A stretch of DNA of 64,000 nucleotides from Xanthostigma xanthostigma (lineage: Eukaryota > Arthropoda > Insecta > Raphidioptera > Raphidiidae): assembly GCA_963575645.1 (NCBI GenBank), contig OY754468.1, positions 51,967,665 through 52,031,664 of the forward strand. Direction: 5' to 3'. The position numbers and the translations under genes are program-made. Below, one piece after another: positions 43,201 through 54,811 of this stretch. The notes beneath the pieces were generated by a model. It was given only the letters and a program-made list of their open reading frames with translations. It was not told where the DNA came from and did no database searches. How positions within the stretch are numbered: position 1 is the first letter of the stretch; the number at the start of each line of letters is the position of its first letter.

Positions 43201-46200
43201 GTTATTTGTAAAAAATTAAAATGTACCGTTTGCATGCTAGGTTGACATATTTTCCATAAGACTACATGTAAAAGTTTTTTTTAATTTTTAACTTTATAAA
43301 TCTCCTAATGATTTTGGATTTTTTACAGAAAATTTTGTTATAAAAAAATCTACCATAAAAACTTTATTTCAGATTTTTTTCATTATCTTCGTAAAACGGC
43401 TCAATCTCCTTAAAACAAAACACAGTGAAACTTCGATTATACGAGCCTGCCTCGAATAATACGAACTTTTTAAAGATTTAATGAAACATTACATATTTCT
43501 ATCGTCACTTAAAATAATTGTCAATCACACAAAAAAAATCGTACTGCTCGAATAACCGGGATTCTTATTTGCGAAGGTTCGGTTAATACGTCGATTAAAA
43601 CTTGGATGTAACTTCGCGAACTCGGATAAAATAAGCTCGGTTAATCTAGTTTCAACTGTAAACGAAAAATTTTAATGAAATTCCTCACCATAATATTGCT
43701 AAGCGTTGCATTTGGTAAATACATAGAATACGTTTGTATTTGATTGGCAGTGGGTAACAATCCGGCCTGCGTAATGGGTTCCGGAAACTGACTAAGTATA
43801 TGCTTCAAGGTCTGTAAGTCGTCGGGTCTATAAGTTGTCACAAAACCCTTTTCCCACTGAGTGCCGTAGCGTCCGGCTCGACCGGCGATTTGCAATGCGG
43901 ACGATACGGATATCGTATCCATTTCTTTCTCCCCTTTCTCGTTAAGTTTCGGCTTGATCAACGAATAAAATATCACTCGTCGTATACTCCTAAAAAGACA
44001 TTAAAATAATACCCTCACGAGGATCAAACAAGTGAAACTTTTATTGGATTGTAGACACTTATCCATCACGATTAATTATAAGCAACAATATTCACATGAA
44101 TACACGAATAAAAACATGTAAACACTGTACAGCACTTGCCCGCATGACAGACTGACTATGTGTTATGCATACTACACGGTCAGCTGATGCTAACCATGGG
44201 CGCCGCCATATTGGTCTTGGCTGCTCTACCGAGCGCCTACTCCGAACGCCTTTCACTTTACCCCTACTCCGCGGCCGCCTGTAATGCGACATGCAACAGA
44301 CGGCCAGAAAAATTCGGGGCGATAGAATAAAAGTTTCACTTTAAAATCACGTAAGTAAAAATAGTTGGCAAAACCAAAAGTGCACATCCCGCAAGTTTTC
44401 CACTGTATGATAAAAAAAAATAACAATTCAAAAATATTTTTAATAAATTTAAAAAGATTTAAAAATTTAAAGAAATAAATAATTAAAAATTGAAAAAATA
44501 TTTTTTTTAAGTTTGCAAAAATAAAAAAAATTGAGAACTATACATAATATAATATATAATTAATATCAAGTGGAATAAAATAAAACAAAATAAAAAGAAA
44601 AAAAAAAGAAAAAAATCAATTATTTCATAAGGAATCAAACCCAGGACCTTGCCCTTGGGGATCCAACGGCATAACCATTACGCCACGAAGCCTACTACGC
44701 GTAGTGGTGTTATCACGGTATAGAAATGTAGCACTTGTTTTATGGATTACACTATATTTACACAGCAATTATTATATTGTTTTTTTAAACTATTAGCTGT
44801 CAAAAATAATAAAATAAAACTGTTTATAAAAATAATTAAACTACTGAACACATTTTAGTGAATTTAAATAGGGTTCTGGTCTGATAGTAAACAAAGTGAA
44901 TAAAATATAACCCAAGGCAATCCGACCAAAATTGCGATCTGTAGAGTCGTGACGTACGTACATACGTACAGACCAACCGACAACTGCTGTTTGTGATTTT
45001 CAATTACAATTTTAATAGTATTTATGAACTCGAATTGATTTAAAAATGGTTCTGTTTTATAGATTAGAATCTCCTCTTTTCAAAAAGCTTCAATTTGAAT
45101 GGATTTCGTGTGAAATTAACTTAGATATAACTTCTTATATGAACGAAAGTCAGCTCTGACGCACAAAGCGATAATAAAGCACATACCGCTAGTTTAGCGG
45201 TATGTGCAATTTACTCACAAGTTAAGTCCCATTCCGATAGCATCGGTCGCGACTAATATTTTACAGCTGTGGTTTACATCGTTAAACTTTTTCGCCTGCG
45301 CTAGTTTAGTTCCGGGCGGTAACCCGCCGTATATCACTGCCACTTCTTTTCCGAGTCCTTCGATAGTTCTTGATACCGAATATATATCGTTTTTACTGAA
45401 GCAAACGATGCAATCGCCCGGTTCCACATTTTCTAAGCCTCCTAGGGCTTTGTCTTCCACTGCTAATTCGGTTAATCTTTTATATTCACGCACCTAAAAA
45501 TTATAACTAACTTTTTTAATGCTCCTTCCCCAGAAGTCTGCGTCACGGCAACAAATTTCAACAATCGAAATTGTTTGAACGTCTTTCTACTAGGCTCGGA
45601 CAACTATGATAATTGATGATAGAAAAAATCTTGCTGCACTATCTCCAAACAATAGGGTTATTGACAAAATTTCAAAAAATTAAAGAATAAAGGTATATGT
45701 ACCCGTAAAAAATATTTTTTCTAATAAATATAACAGATTTGACTCATTATTAGTTGTTTTTTATTTTGACTTTAAACTCTGCGCCAAAACGTCAATTGAC
45801 CTTGACAGCCATGTTTACTGATTGCCTACGTCACAGTAGGCAATCAGTAAACACTAACCAAGCGGGTACAACGTGACATATAGCATTATAACCAACAAAG
45901 TGTTGCATTTAATATGATTGACAGAGTACAATGAATACACTGAACAGAGATAACGAATACACATGGGGCAGTCAGTGGCACACAGCTACCGGCCATGTTG
46001 ACTGATTAATGACGTCACGCGCTGTGATTGGTGTTTGAAATCACGTGACACATAGGTTAAAAATCGCGATTTTATTTATTTATTTTAATATATTTAACGC
46101 ACTTATTTAATAAAAATAATAATTCTAAACGATATTTTAGACCATAAACTTTCATTATAACAGTTTTATATTTAATTTTAATCACTGTCAATAACCCTAT

Positions 46201-49200
46201 TATATACCTTCCTAGAACGTGACTAAGTCAGTCAATCCGAGAAAAAATAATTAAAATTTTACCTCGACAGTTTCGTTTGTCGTTAAGCACAATTGTTGAA
46301 TTAAATCGATAGCTCCTGCTTCTCCGCAAACATGAATTTCATCGGCTATGATGCCGAGAAGCGCCCGCGTCCATGCCCAGCCTCGGCCCATGTCTTTCAT
46401 CATTTGTATCTCATCGATTACCGCAACGTCGTCTGATAAAATGTATTTTGAAAACGCAAATTCAATGTGGAGAAAAACAACATTTTAAGGACGTAGTCTG
46501 GTGTTCGGGTTTTGAAAAAACGAATTTATTTTTTTTACATTTTTAGTAAGTATAATATATTGAGAAAATACTGTAAAAATTTTAGACCGAAATATTAAAT
46601 ATTTACAAAGCTATAGCATATAGTCGAGAGCAGCAACGGTCTTACGGTAAGACTCTTACCTGCTCTTACCTCTCAATTTTTATACCTTTACACTCTCGCA
46701 GAGTAGAGCAAAAAAATTAGCACAAAACGATGCCTTTGAAGAAACGGAAGGTCTACTATACACCAGGCATAGCTGATTAGTGTAAATATTCATTTTTATT
46801 TTTTTGTAAGAAATCTGGAATTAAAACTTTAAACGCGTTTTTCTCAAAACTACGTTTTTCTAAGCGGCGCGGGTGATTGAAACAATTGTATACAACCGAT
46901 TGCTTTCAGTTTTGCACAGGGTATTCTACACAACAATAGCTCCGTCCGGTACAAGAATTACTTAATTATAAAAATTATTTCTATTTTTTTTATCAGATTT
47001 TCAACGAAAAAATCACGATTTTCTCGTTGTTTTTTTTCTAAAACCCGCCATTTTGTTATTTATCAATAAAAATGTTTATTTCTAGTACGGGAACATCGTC
47101 ATTCCAACAAAACTAATAGCGACTTTGCTGATACTCAAAAAAATGACAGGCATATACCCGCGGCCAGGGTCGGTCTAGGATCTAAAAAATTACCGGGAAA
47201 ATTGTCAAACACCTCTACAAGACCGCGTAACTAAGAAGAAATAAATCCGGACCGGCCCACGGACAACCGGCGGCCCATCGGAGAAAATCCCAGTGTTTCC
47301 TGAGGCTAGACCGACGCTGCCCGCGGCCACAAATATCTTTACATACAGTGTGCTTTGAAGTTAGTCATTTCAACAGTGCATGACACGTGACTAGCTTCAT
47401 TTCCTTCTCCCTGCACATATTTCCTTTCTTCTCCAGTTACTAAGTCGCAGGGAATACCCTACAAAAACAAAATTTGGGCGCGAAATTAAAAAAAAAACTG
47501 TATCAATAACATAATTTGGTTTTAAATTAATAAACTGTCTTACTCTGTCGTTTGTTTTAATGAAAACTTCATTGGCTAATAATTTTAAGGGACCACAATA
47601 TACACCGGATTTCGAGGTCATGAAACGTTCTAAGGCATGATACGTTTTCCCCGAATTTGTGGGTCCCGCGTGAAAGATTATCTTTCGGGTTAGTTTTCTT
47701 GCCTCAGGGTACCTATAAATTAATAAACAAAATATATCCGCATTGTTAAGTAACAAGGTTAACCAGTTTTAAATTCGCATAAACATTCTGATCAGTAATC
47801 GAATTGATTTAATTTAAGTGGTAGTGCAAGTTTCAATTAAGTTCTGGTAAGTAAACGAAAAATTGGTAAAAATTCTTTTTTTTTTAACAGCGCTGCCCTG
47901 TTGCCTAAACAGAACACGATTTTATTTACTATCAGGAACAACTTCCAAAGTGTTGAAAATGTATCACAATATATTGTATTTAAAATGAATTGTTGGGCTT
48001 CGCTTGCGTTGTTGTCGGTTTTTAGTTGTAGTGCAATGATGTACGGGCCATTCTACATCTTTTAGAACAGCGCGATCAAAATCGGCTCAGCCGTTTTTTA
48101 GTTTAGTCAGTTGACGAACAAACAAAATTCTGAAAATGGCTAATTCAGCCTTGGCATAAACTGTACAAATACAGTGTAACCTCTTTATAACGTCCTTCGT
48201 TATAACGAAAAACTCCCTATAACGTAGAAAATTTTACAGTTTGGTTGGTATCTATACATACCTCAAAATGTGCAGCATAAATTTATGAAGAAACAATAAA
48301 CGCAAAAAGTATAAGGATAGAAGATCGGCTACTGGTCAAAGACAAGAGTCAGGCCAAAAAACAAAAAAAAAAAAAAAAAAAAAAAGTTTGGTTGGTTTAC
48401 CTTAAAACCCATACATTAATACCCTCTTTATAGCGTAACAACCATTCTCTATTACGATGAAATATGTTCATATTTAGGCGTATTTAACAGTGTAATTGTT
48501 TTTATACAACAAAATGAAGATGAAGAAGATGATAAAGAGGACGATTTTTAACCATCATCAACTATTCAACAAGCACTTGATGCCGCTAAACTTATCGAAA
48601 CATTCCTATTGTTTAATGAAGGTGATTCCACCACATCCCAAGAGTCAAGACATGCATAATACTTAATAAAATACAAAACAAATATTGGCATAGCAAAAAC
48701 GCCAAGCAAAGTTAACAGACTACATGGAATAAATTAATTAGGTGAAATTTGGTTATTTTTCTTTCTTCCCTCCATATAACGAAAACTATAACGAAAAAAA
48801 ATGCTCGGTCCCTTGAGATTCGTTATAAAGAGGTTACACTGTAAGTAGTAATTTCGTTAAAACTACAGTCATGATTTTATTTATATTTTGTGTTGATTAC
48901 TGATCTCAACACAGTTTTTTATCTACTTTATGGCGCTGCCGTGATGATAATAATTAGCGACTAAATAATAAAAATTCGCTACACAACTGCCTGCTGGGTA
49001 TTTTTTGCGTAACAATACCTGATGGCCGGTTAACAAATAACAACAAAGTCAAACGGTTTCAAGGTAAAGAGATGTAGATGTTATCTTATCTTTCAATATG
49101 TTGGTAAACAGTTTTGTGTACTTTATATAATTACGTTTTTATTAGTCACTGAAATCAATAGGTTCCTGTTTATCATTTAAACACTAATTAAAATCATGTG

Positions 49201-50713
49201 CTAATAATTTGTTTCCAGTTAGCTCCATTCTTTTAAAATATAAACTAGATTCATTTGTTTCTGAAAATATATTATTTATATTCAATCAAGTTGTCTTTTT
49301 TGTTTAAATAATCAAATTATATAAATGAACCGACGGTATATTGCGTTGGAAGAGGAAAATTTATATATTATAAGACAAGTCAGGCCATTGACACTAATTT
49401 AAAAAAAATCTATTTGGAATCATTATTATCGGCGTTTCAAAAATAGTAAAGTTCGGTAAGTTTTCATAATAACTTACCATGCTGCCGGTGTTCGAAGATC
49501 GGATTCATTTTTAAGTTCGTCCATATATTCTAAGTGGGGAAACATTTGTTTTGCGAAACGTAAAAAATAAGGAAAAATATCGTCCACATGACCGGCGCCT
49601 TGTAAAATGTCACTAACAACGACGTGTAAATCTTCCGGTAAGACAGCTGCATCCAAACAGTATTTTCTAAAACCGATATAGGCTTGGTGTTGCAAATTTT
49701 CTAAAATTTTAACGATATTTTGCAATTAACAATCATGCTAGTTTATTCCATCGTTTTAATTTAATCATTTGTTTTTTGTCAATGTTTTTGACGTGATAAC
49801 GTCTTATAAATTGATGAAACACCGGCTGCATGCACGAAAAAGTGTCACGTTCCGAAATGTGTCACGTTCCGCGCACGATCGGCCCAAGTTTGACAGCTAC
49901 TAAAATTTAGGTTATGTACCTATTATTCGAGCGGAATACGTTATCACGTAAAACTATCGTCCGTAAACCGACTTTACAGACAACCAATTTTTTTTAGAAA
50001 AATCGCTCTTTTATGATTAAATCGATTTGAAAAATGTTTGGGTAGTCGATGCGTTTAAAATTATTTAGTTGACAGTACATTTATTTTTAATTCAGGCAGA
50101 ATGTTGACTTTTTTAAAACCCATTCCGAGTATCATTTATTATTATTAAACAACTGACTATCTTGTATGCAGCTTTCAATCGTCAATAACTGTGTCGATAC
50201 GAAATAACATCCAAATTAAGTCCGTAAGACTGCGATAGTAGAGTTTTTAAAAAGGACACTCTTTACTTATCGATATGTGACTGCTGGTTTTTTTTCATAA
50301 GCGTTTATGTTATATAATCTTAAAAATGTATATACATATTTTTATCAAATTTTCTGTACATAATACAAAGGGAACTTACGATCGAGTCCATACTCTGCAC
50401 ATAAATATTTTATTTCTTTCTTTTGGTAAAATTTATTTAATATTTTTAACAAATCGGACTTATTTACGGGTCCGGTCAGTTCTGCCCCGACATTGATATC
50501 ATCAGGATTCGGTTTCACAGGAACTGGAATGAATAATGATGATAAATTCGAAGAATCATTCTTTTTGCCATTATCTCTTTTGCCGCGAAACTGTTGAATA
50601 TTAGTCAATTTATTTAATAATGGACTACACAAAACTGTATATTTATGTTGCGAAATACGAACAGAATGCGCAAATGAGCAAATTTCAGTTAGTTTTAAAG
50701 TGTTTTTTAACAT
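40207..50713 (-). CDS. Suv3: ATP-dependent RNA helicase SUV3, mitochondrial (SUPV3L1 orthologue), complete
   Basis: Eleven exons give 764 aa (human about 786): 50713-50380, 49700-49478, 47712-47544, 47458-47347, 46432-46263, 45493-45219, 43989-43689, 42144-41965, 41882-41734, 41634-41450, 40403-40207. All phases match. SUV3 is a DExH/Ski2-related helicase that, with PNPase, unwinds and degrades mitochondrial RNA in the matrix. Visible motifs are GPTNSGKT (Walker A, exon 3), [10 protein letters not shown] (motif II, exon 5), [15 protein letters not shown] and [15 protein letters not shown] (exon 6) and [10 protein letters not shown] (motif VI, exon 7). The C-terminal helical domain follows ([37 protein letters not shown]). 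The basic, hydroxylated N-terminus ([21 protein letters not shown]) fits a mitochondrial presequence. An upstream in-frame TTG is ignored; ATG 50713 is used. The tail is basic (GKGRRKRKY). Introns carry at least ten transposons. It is head-to-head with sideroflexin. Confidence 0.97.
40470..40886 (+). mobile_element. Family A repeat, copy 4 (Suv3 intron 10)
   Basis: It runs from TTTGACGCGATAACGTC to ACAGACAACCAATTTTTTTT, about 67 bp upstream (in Suv3 sense) of the last Suv3 exon. A GAGAGCGCGATAGTCTCTCTC block distinguishes it from other copies. Confidence 0.75.
40890..41440. other. Suv3 intron 10 remainder, repeat debris
   Basis: It contains a CTATAATAGTATATTGTGCG motif related to the hairpin at 15951 and its inverted partner (TAGTCGCACATAATA, about 41010). 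It also has a duplicated 'CGCTACC(G/A)CGTTCCTATTGGTCC' block (about 41178 and 41242). Non-coding. Confidence 0.45.
42193..42708. mobile_element. piggyBac-like MITE (TTAACCCATTGTG ends)
   Basis: TTAACCCATTGTGTGCTGGC at the left and CACAATGGGTTAA at the right, with subterminal repeats of GGTACTT.AAGTACC-type palindromes. TTAA targets and CCC-starting inverted repeats are the piggyBac pattern. It lies in Suv3 intron 7 and shares its right TTAA with the next element. Confidence 0.85.
42705..43413 (-). mobile_element. Family D TTAA MITE, copy 2 (inverted), abutting the previous element
   Basis: It starts TTAAGGAGGTTGATGCGTTA and ends GGCTCAATCTCCTTAA. It is the reverse orientation of 18200-18900. 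Its left TTAA is the same four bases as the right TTAA of the 42193 element. Confidence 0.85.
43423..43658. mobile_element. Short pogo/Tigger-like MITE
   Basis: CAGTGAAACTTCGATTATACG at the left and CGGTTAATCTAGTTTCAACTG at the right, followed by TA. The end sequence is typical of pogo/Tigger elements of the Tc1/mariner superfamily. It is only 30 bp from the Suv3 exon 7 donor. Confidence 0.65.
44032..44341. mobile_element. Short TIR element with AGTGAAACTTTTAT ends
   Basis: AAGTGAAACTTTTATTGGAT at the left and AATAAAAGTTTCACTTT at the right. The GC-rich centre (GGCGCCGCCATATTGG, GCGGCCGCC) is unlike the intron. It lies in Suv3 intron 6. The 44092-44292 ORF lies inside it and is rejected. Confidence 0.6.
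44364..45209 (+). mobile_element. Family G repeat, copy 2, ending 10 bp from a Suv3 splice donor
   Basis: It shares flanks with 1127-1886. Here the minus-strand tRNA-like block (about 44695-44640) has TGGCGTAATGG and GGTTTGATTCC as box A/B-like motifs, unlike the first copy. The terminal hairpin ends at 45209; Suv3 exon 6 ends at 45219 with donor GTGAGT. Confidence 0.7.
45652..46202. mobile_element. TIR element with AATAGGGTTATTGACA ends (Suv3 intron 5)
   Basis: AATAGGGTTATTGACA at the left and TGTCAATAACCCTATT at the right. It contains a hairpin TGATTGCCTACGTCACAGTAGGCAATCA-like at about 45818-45848. Non-coding. Confidence 0.65.
46470..47340. other. Suv3 intron 4 with a small GC-rich foldback
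   Basis: Mostly AT-rich. Positions 47158-47329 form a foldback whose arms contain CCGCGGCCAGGGTCGGTCTAG and its diverged reverse. No gene is seen. Confidence 0.55.
48172..48841 (+). mobile_element. pogo/Tigger-like element, internally deleted (Suv3 intron 2)
   Basis: CAGTGTAACCTCTTTATAACG at the left and CGTTATAAAGAGGTTACACTG at the right, both flanked by TA. Near 48515-48660 there is a degraded coding remnant: an acidic stretch, a stop, then ([19 protein letters not shown]). This resembles the C-terminal tail of pogo-type transposases. It includes a ~25-nt poly-A run at about 48362. Confidence 0.8.
48845..49470. other. Suv3 intron 2 remainder, nothing recognised
   Basis: AT-rich DNA between the pogo-like element and the exon 2 donor. 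No repeat ends or extra exon are seen. Confidence 0.45.
49785..49991 (+). mobile_element. Family A repeat, copy 5 (Suv3 intron 1)
   Basis: TTTTTGACGTGATAACGTC to ACAGACAACCAATTTTTTTT. About 207 bp, with the duplicated TGTCACGTTCCG block also seen at 9454. Confidence 0.75.
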
Positions 50714-51588
50714 TTTAGACAATTTACTAATTTATTGACAGCCATCAGTACACAAAACGTCAACTAAAAAAAAATAGGTTATAAAATTGCCATGTGACAC
50801 CGGCACCAAGGAGGATTAAAGCAGCTCTCTTTTTTTGGCGCCTAAAAAATATTTTGAAACAAACCATGATTTTTATTTTCAGAAATACCGTTGCTTTGTT
50901 CAGTTTAAACTTGCGTTTTGTGATAGATCTTTTCAAAACTGTATCATTTTAAAAAGAATTTGAAATTTCAAAACTAGATTTCGAAATGACACAGCGAATA
51001 TTGATTTTTAGATGCCTACATAACATTTGCATAATATGTATCATTGGGCTGTACGTCTCGCAATAAAAAACCGAAATGGCAGTTTTAATTAATTGCAGGA
51101 AGATAGATAAATCGTAGATTATATAGACGCTCAACAGCTGAGGTCATCGGTGTTTATTTAATCAATTGCGAAATATGATCATTGATCAATTCTTATCGTA
51201 AAAAAATAAAAACTAAGATCATAGTAGTGAACTTGAACATAAACAAAATTATAATGTCAAACTGATAAGTGTTTCAAAAATACGAAATACATTTAATTTA
51301 CATTTACTGTAAGTCCTTCATATAATTGTTTGTAATTTATCAGTAAAACGTGTTTTTTGGCAACCTTTCATTTACAATTCATATCAGTTTCATAAGAGTT
51401 GAAAACTATAAAATAAATACGACGTACGTAATGCTTTTTATAATTTTAGATTTCACAATGACGTTATTGTTATAATAAATTCATGTAAGTAAACCTTGCA
51501 CAGTTAAACAGGTAATATTTTTCAACATAACATTTGATCTTAAATTGATATACGCCATTACAATAGAATTTTTCGATTTAGTTTTAAA
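50714..51588. promoter_or_regulatory. Divergent promoter region between Suv3 and sideroflexin
   Basis: The two ATG codons are 875 bp apart and point away from each other. Both 5' UTRs and both promoters must lie here unless untranslated exons are elsewhere. The region is AT-rich with no clear TATA or CpG island and no recognised transposon. Both products are mitochondrial, which makes co-regulation plausible. Confidence 0.55.
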
Positions 51589-54337
51589 ATGAGCAAATTG
51601 GACGATAATATCAACATCGACGAACCTCGGTATGATCAAAGCACTTTCGAAGGAAGGGCGTGTCATTTTTTTGTCGTCACTAATCCGATAAATATATTCG
51701 CAACGAGCAAACAACTAAATTGGGCCAAAAATGTGGTGACAAGATATCGGTATGTATGTACCTATTTGAAATTATTTATTAATTTCTATAATTGGAGGCA
51801 AATTTCGAACGAAAACTTAAATGCGTTTAGTGTACAATTTTAACTATTTTGACATAAAAATATATTCCAAACAGAAACAAAGAAACACTACCGGGATGTA
51901 TAGACGAGGAAACTTTGTGGAGAGCGAAAGCGCTTTACGATTCGGCTTTTCATCCCGAAACCGGAGAAAAAATGATGCTGATCGGAAGAATGTCGGCGCA
52001 AGTACCGATGAACATGTTGATAACCGGAGGAATGATGACGTTTTATAAATCGAATCCGGCGGTCATTTTCTGGCAATGGTTAAATCAAACGTTTAACGCC
52101 GTTGTTAACTACACAAACCGCAGCGGAAGTTCACCAATATCGACCGGACAACTGTTAATCTCGTACGTACTGGCGACGGGCGGTGCTACGGGCGCGGCGT
52201 TGGGTTTGAATCGAATCGCTTGTTCTTTTCCTCCGATTGTTGGACGAATGGTGCCGTTCGCTGCGGTGGCCGTTGCTAATTGTATTAACATTCCATTAAT
52301 GCGATCTCAAGAATTAAAAGAAGGTAAATAATCGACTTTAGTCAAGGGTACAAACCTATATAAATATAGTTTAAAAAAAAACTAAAAAACACACTTTATA
52401 TCGAACTAAAAGGTAAAAAATAATTTTTTTTAAAATAAGCTTAAAACAATAATGAATAAAAAATACAAGTATTGTGAAAAAGCGTGGGGCGCTTTGTTCC
52501 ACATTTTCGTACATCGAGCGCGCCACGCTTTTTTCACAATAATACTTGTATTTTTTATTCATTATTATTTTAAGCTTATTTTAAAAAAAATTATTTTTTA
52601 CTTTTTGGTTCGATATAAAGCGTGTTTTTTAGTTTTTTTTAAACTACATTTATTTTGCACTTTTTAGTTCGATTTATTGTCAAAAATTTGCCGGAAAAAA
52701 AACAATTTTTTTTTTCGGCGTGGACGGGATTAGAACCCACGACCCGTGATTCCGAGAGTTGACGTCAGCGAAGACCCTTGCCTTAGACCGCACGGCTAGC
52801 CAGTGTACTTACAGAGCTGGCATATTATACCACTATATAAACCACTTGCTGTAGTCCAAACGAGCTTACAAACATACATACTTATATACATACATACAAA
52901 CTTACAAGTGAAACTAATATAAAGCGTGTAAAAAATAATTCCAGAACACACACATTAAGAAGGTTGAGCCGTTTTACGAAAATAATGAAAAAAATCTGAA
53001 ATAAAGTTTTTTTAATAGATTTTTATGACAAAATTTTCTGTAAAAAATCCAAAATCATTAGATTTATAAAGTTAAAAATTAAAAAAAACTTTTACATGTA
53101 GTCTTATGGAAAATATGTCAAGCTAGCATGCAAACTGTTCATTTTAATTTTTTGCAAATAACCAAATAATGTCAGCAGTTCCGAAAACTATCTATGTAAA
53201 GCATCGATGTCTTACGCATATTTTAATATTTTTTTCCAATTTAATTAAGAGACTTTTAATCAATAAAAAAAATTATTAAACCTTAGCACTTTTCGATTAT
53301 GGACTTTTATTCTTGACAGATTTAACAATTTTAACTGAATTTTCAACTTTTTAATGATTTAATTTTAATTTTTATTACTTCTAATTTCTTTTTTTAATTA
53401 TTTACTGCAAAAAATATGTAAAATACAGATATTTACATAAATTTATTTTTTTTAACCTAACTGTACAAAAAATTCAAAAGTTAGTCCATTAAGTATAAAG
53501 TACTGAAATAATTAATAAATACTAAAAAAATTATTTTTTTATGCCTTTATGACAATAATTTATTGGTATCATCGACTTATATACTATAAAAATTCCCATT
53601 TAGAATTCGACTTACTTTTGATTGGGACTGTAACTGATCAACCTCCTTAACGCAGTCGCATCTATATTACTTACGGTCAAACTCCTACGAACGCATCGAT
53701 AAATAATTTTTTCGTTCTCCGATTATAAGCTTTCTATTTTACAGGCATCGTAGTGACAGACGCGAATAAAAACGAACTCGGCGTATCGAAGAGAGCAGCA
53801 AAAGTCGGTATCGCAGCAGTAGTTCTCAGTCGTATTATTATGGCCGCTCCGGGAATGGCTTTGACTCCTTTTGTAATGAATCGACTGGAACGAAGAGGTA
53901 CGCTGTGTCGATATCCGTGGGCCACACTTCCGATACAAATAGGACTGCTCGGTGTTTGTCTCACATTTGCTACCCCATTGTGTTGTGCGCTCTTTAGACA
54001 ACGACCCGGCATCAAAATTGAACGTTTGGAACCCGAACTTCAGGTAATTTTTGTTTTCGAGTTGAATCGTGAACCGGTCGAAAAAGTCGCTTAGTAGTAA
54101 AATAAATGTCAGTCCGCGTTTATTGCGCTTTAAGGTGATCTAAAAGTCTGATGCCAGGGTTTTAGTGAATTTTTCAGGGCTAAAAAAAGCATTCGTTTTG
54201 CTACTATGCGTACATTTGGATCCCTATATATCAGGGATTACCAATAGTGCTAATAAAATTGTCTTGATTTCTTCCAGGAAAAAATCCTCAGTATGGAATG
54301 CCCGCCAAAAGTAGTTTACTTTAACAAAGGACTATAA
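51589..54337 (+). CDS. Sfxn1-3: Sideroflexin (SFXN1/3 type), mitochondrial inner-membrane amino-acid carrier, complete
   Basis: Exons 51589-51749, 51875-52323, 53745-54043 and 54278-54337 give 322 aa, the standard family length. Family hallmarks are [16 protein letters not shown] near the N-terminus, [85 protein letters not shown] and the C-terminal VVYFNKGL. Sideroflexins are multi-pass inner-membrane proteins; SFXN1/3 import serine for one-carbon metabolism. The first exon continues in frame past its donor (AGATATCG|GTATGT) but the joined product matches the family. Intron 2 holds a tRNA/hairpin element and a TTAA MITE. AATAAA lies at 54452-54457. The subfamily (1/3 rather than 2) is judged by eye. 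Confidence 0.96.
52363..52905 (-). mobile_element. Family F: tRNA-like head plus long hairpin, copy 2
   Basis: Reverse orientation of 28958-29492. The hairpin is at 52363-52675 (tip GTGGGGCGC...GCGCGCCAC) and the tRNA-like part at about 52805-52717 on the minus strand (box B-like GGTTCTAATCCC). A (CATA)n tract follows at about 52875-52905. It lies in sideroflexin intron 2. Confidence 0.75.
52955..53650 (+). mobile_element. Family D TTAA MITE, copy 3
   Basis: TTAAGAAGGTTGAGCCGTTT at the left and TGATCAACCTCCTTAA at the right. Same orientation as 18200-18900. It lies in sideroflexin intron 2, 94 bp before exon 3. Confidence 0.8.
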
Positions 54338-54811
54338 TTAAACATTAAATAGAAAGAAAATTGTTATTTTTTATTGTAATTTTTTTAGCAGGCTACAAAT
54401 ACTTTAGTAGAAATGATGTATTTTATTTAAACCGTATTTTTGTTGAACAAAAATAAATCAAAGCAAAATATTTAAAAAATGTTTTTAAATTTACTAAATA
54501 CCCAATTGATTTTACGGCTGTATTATTATTTAACAAAAGAATACAGTGAAAACAACTGAATCCTCACCAGTAGTTCAAATTTTTTATAACCTAAAAACTG
54601 TAAACAGACATTACTTGTTTATAATAATAATTTATAAAAAATATGTATGCGATTATTTTATCAAACGAATTTATTTTCAATCATTTAAAAACAACAAACA
54701 TATTTTTTCACTAAAAAACAAGACTATTTGTAAATAGTTTGATGGTCACAAAATGTTTTTCTTTAAAAAAAGTCTGTACAAATAAAGGATTTTTAATTTA
54801 CGATGATTTAG

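Noticed and set aside
44092-44292. 66-aa ORF in the Suv3 intron
   Set aside because: It lies entirely within a TIR element and has no recognisable protein features.
50714-50722. Suv3 start at the in-frame TTG at 50722
   Set aside because: A non-ATG start is unlikely here; the ATG at 50713 begins a plausible mitochondrial presequence.
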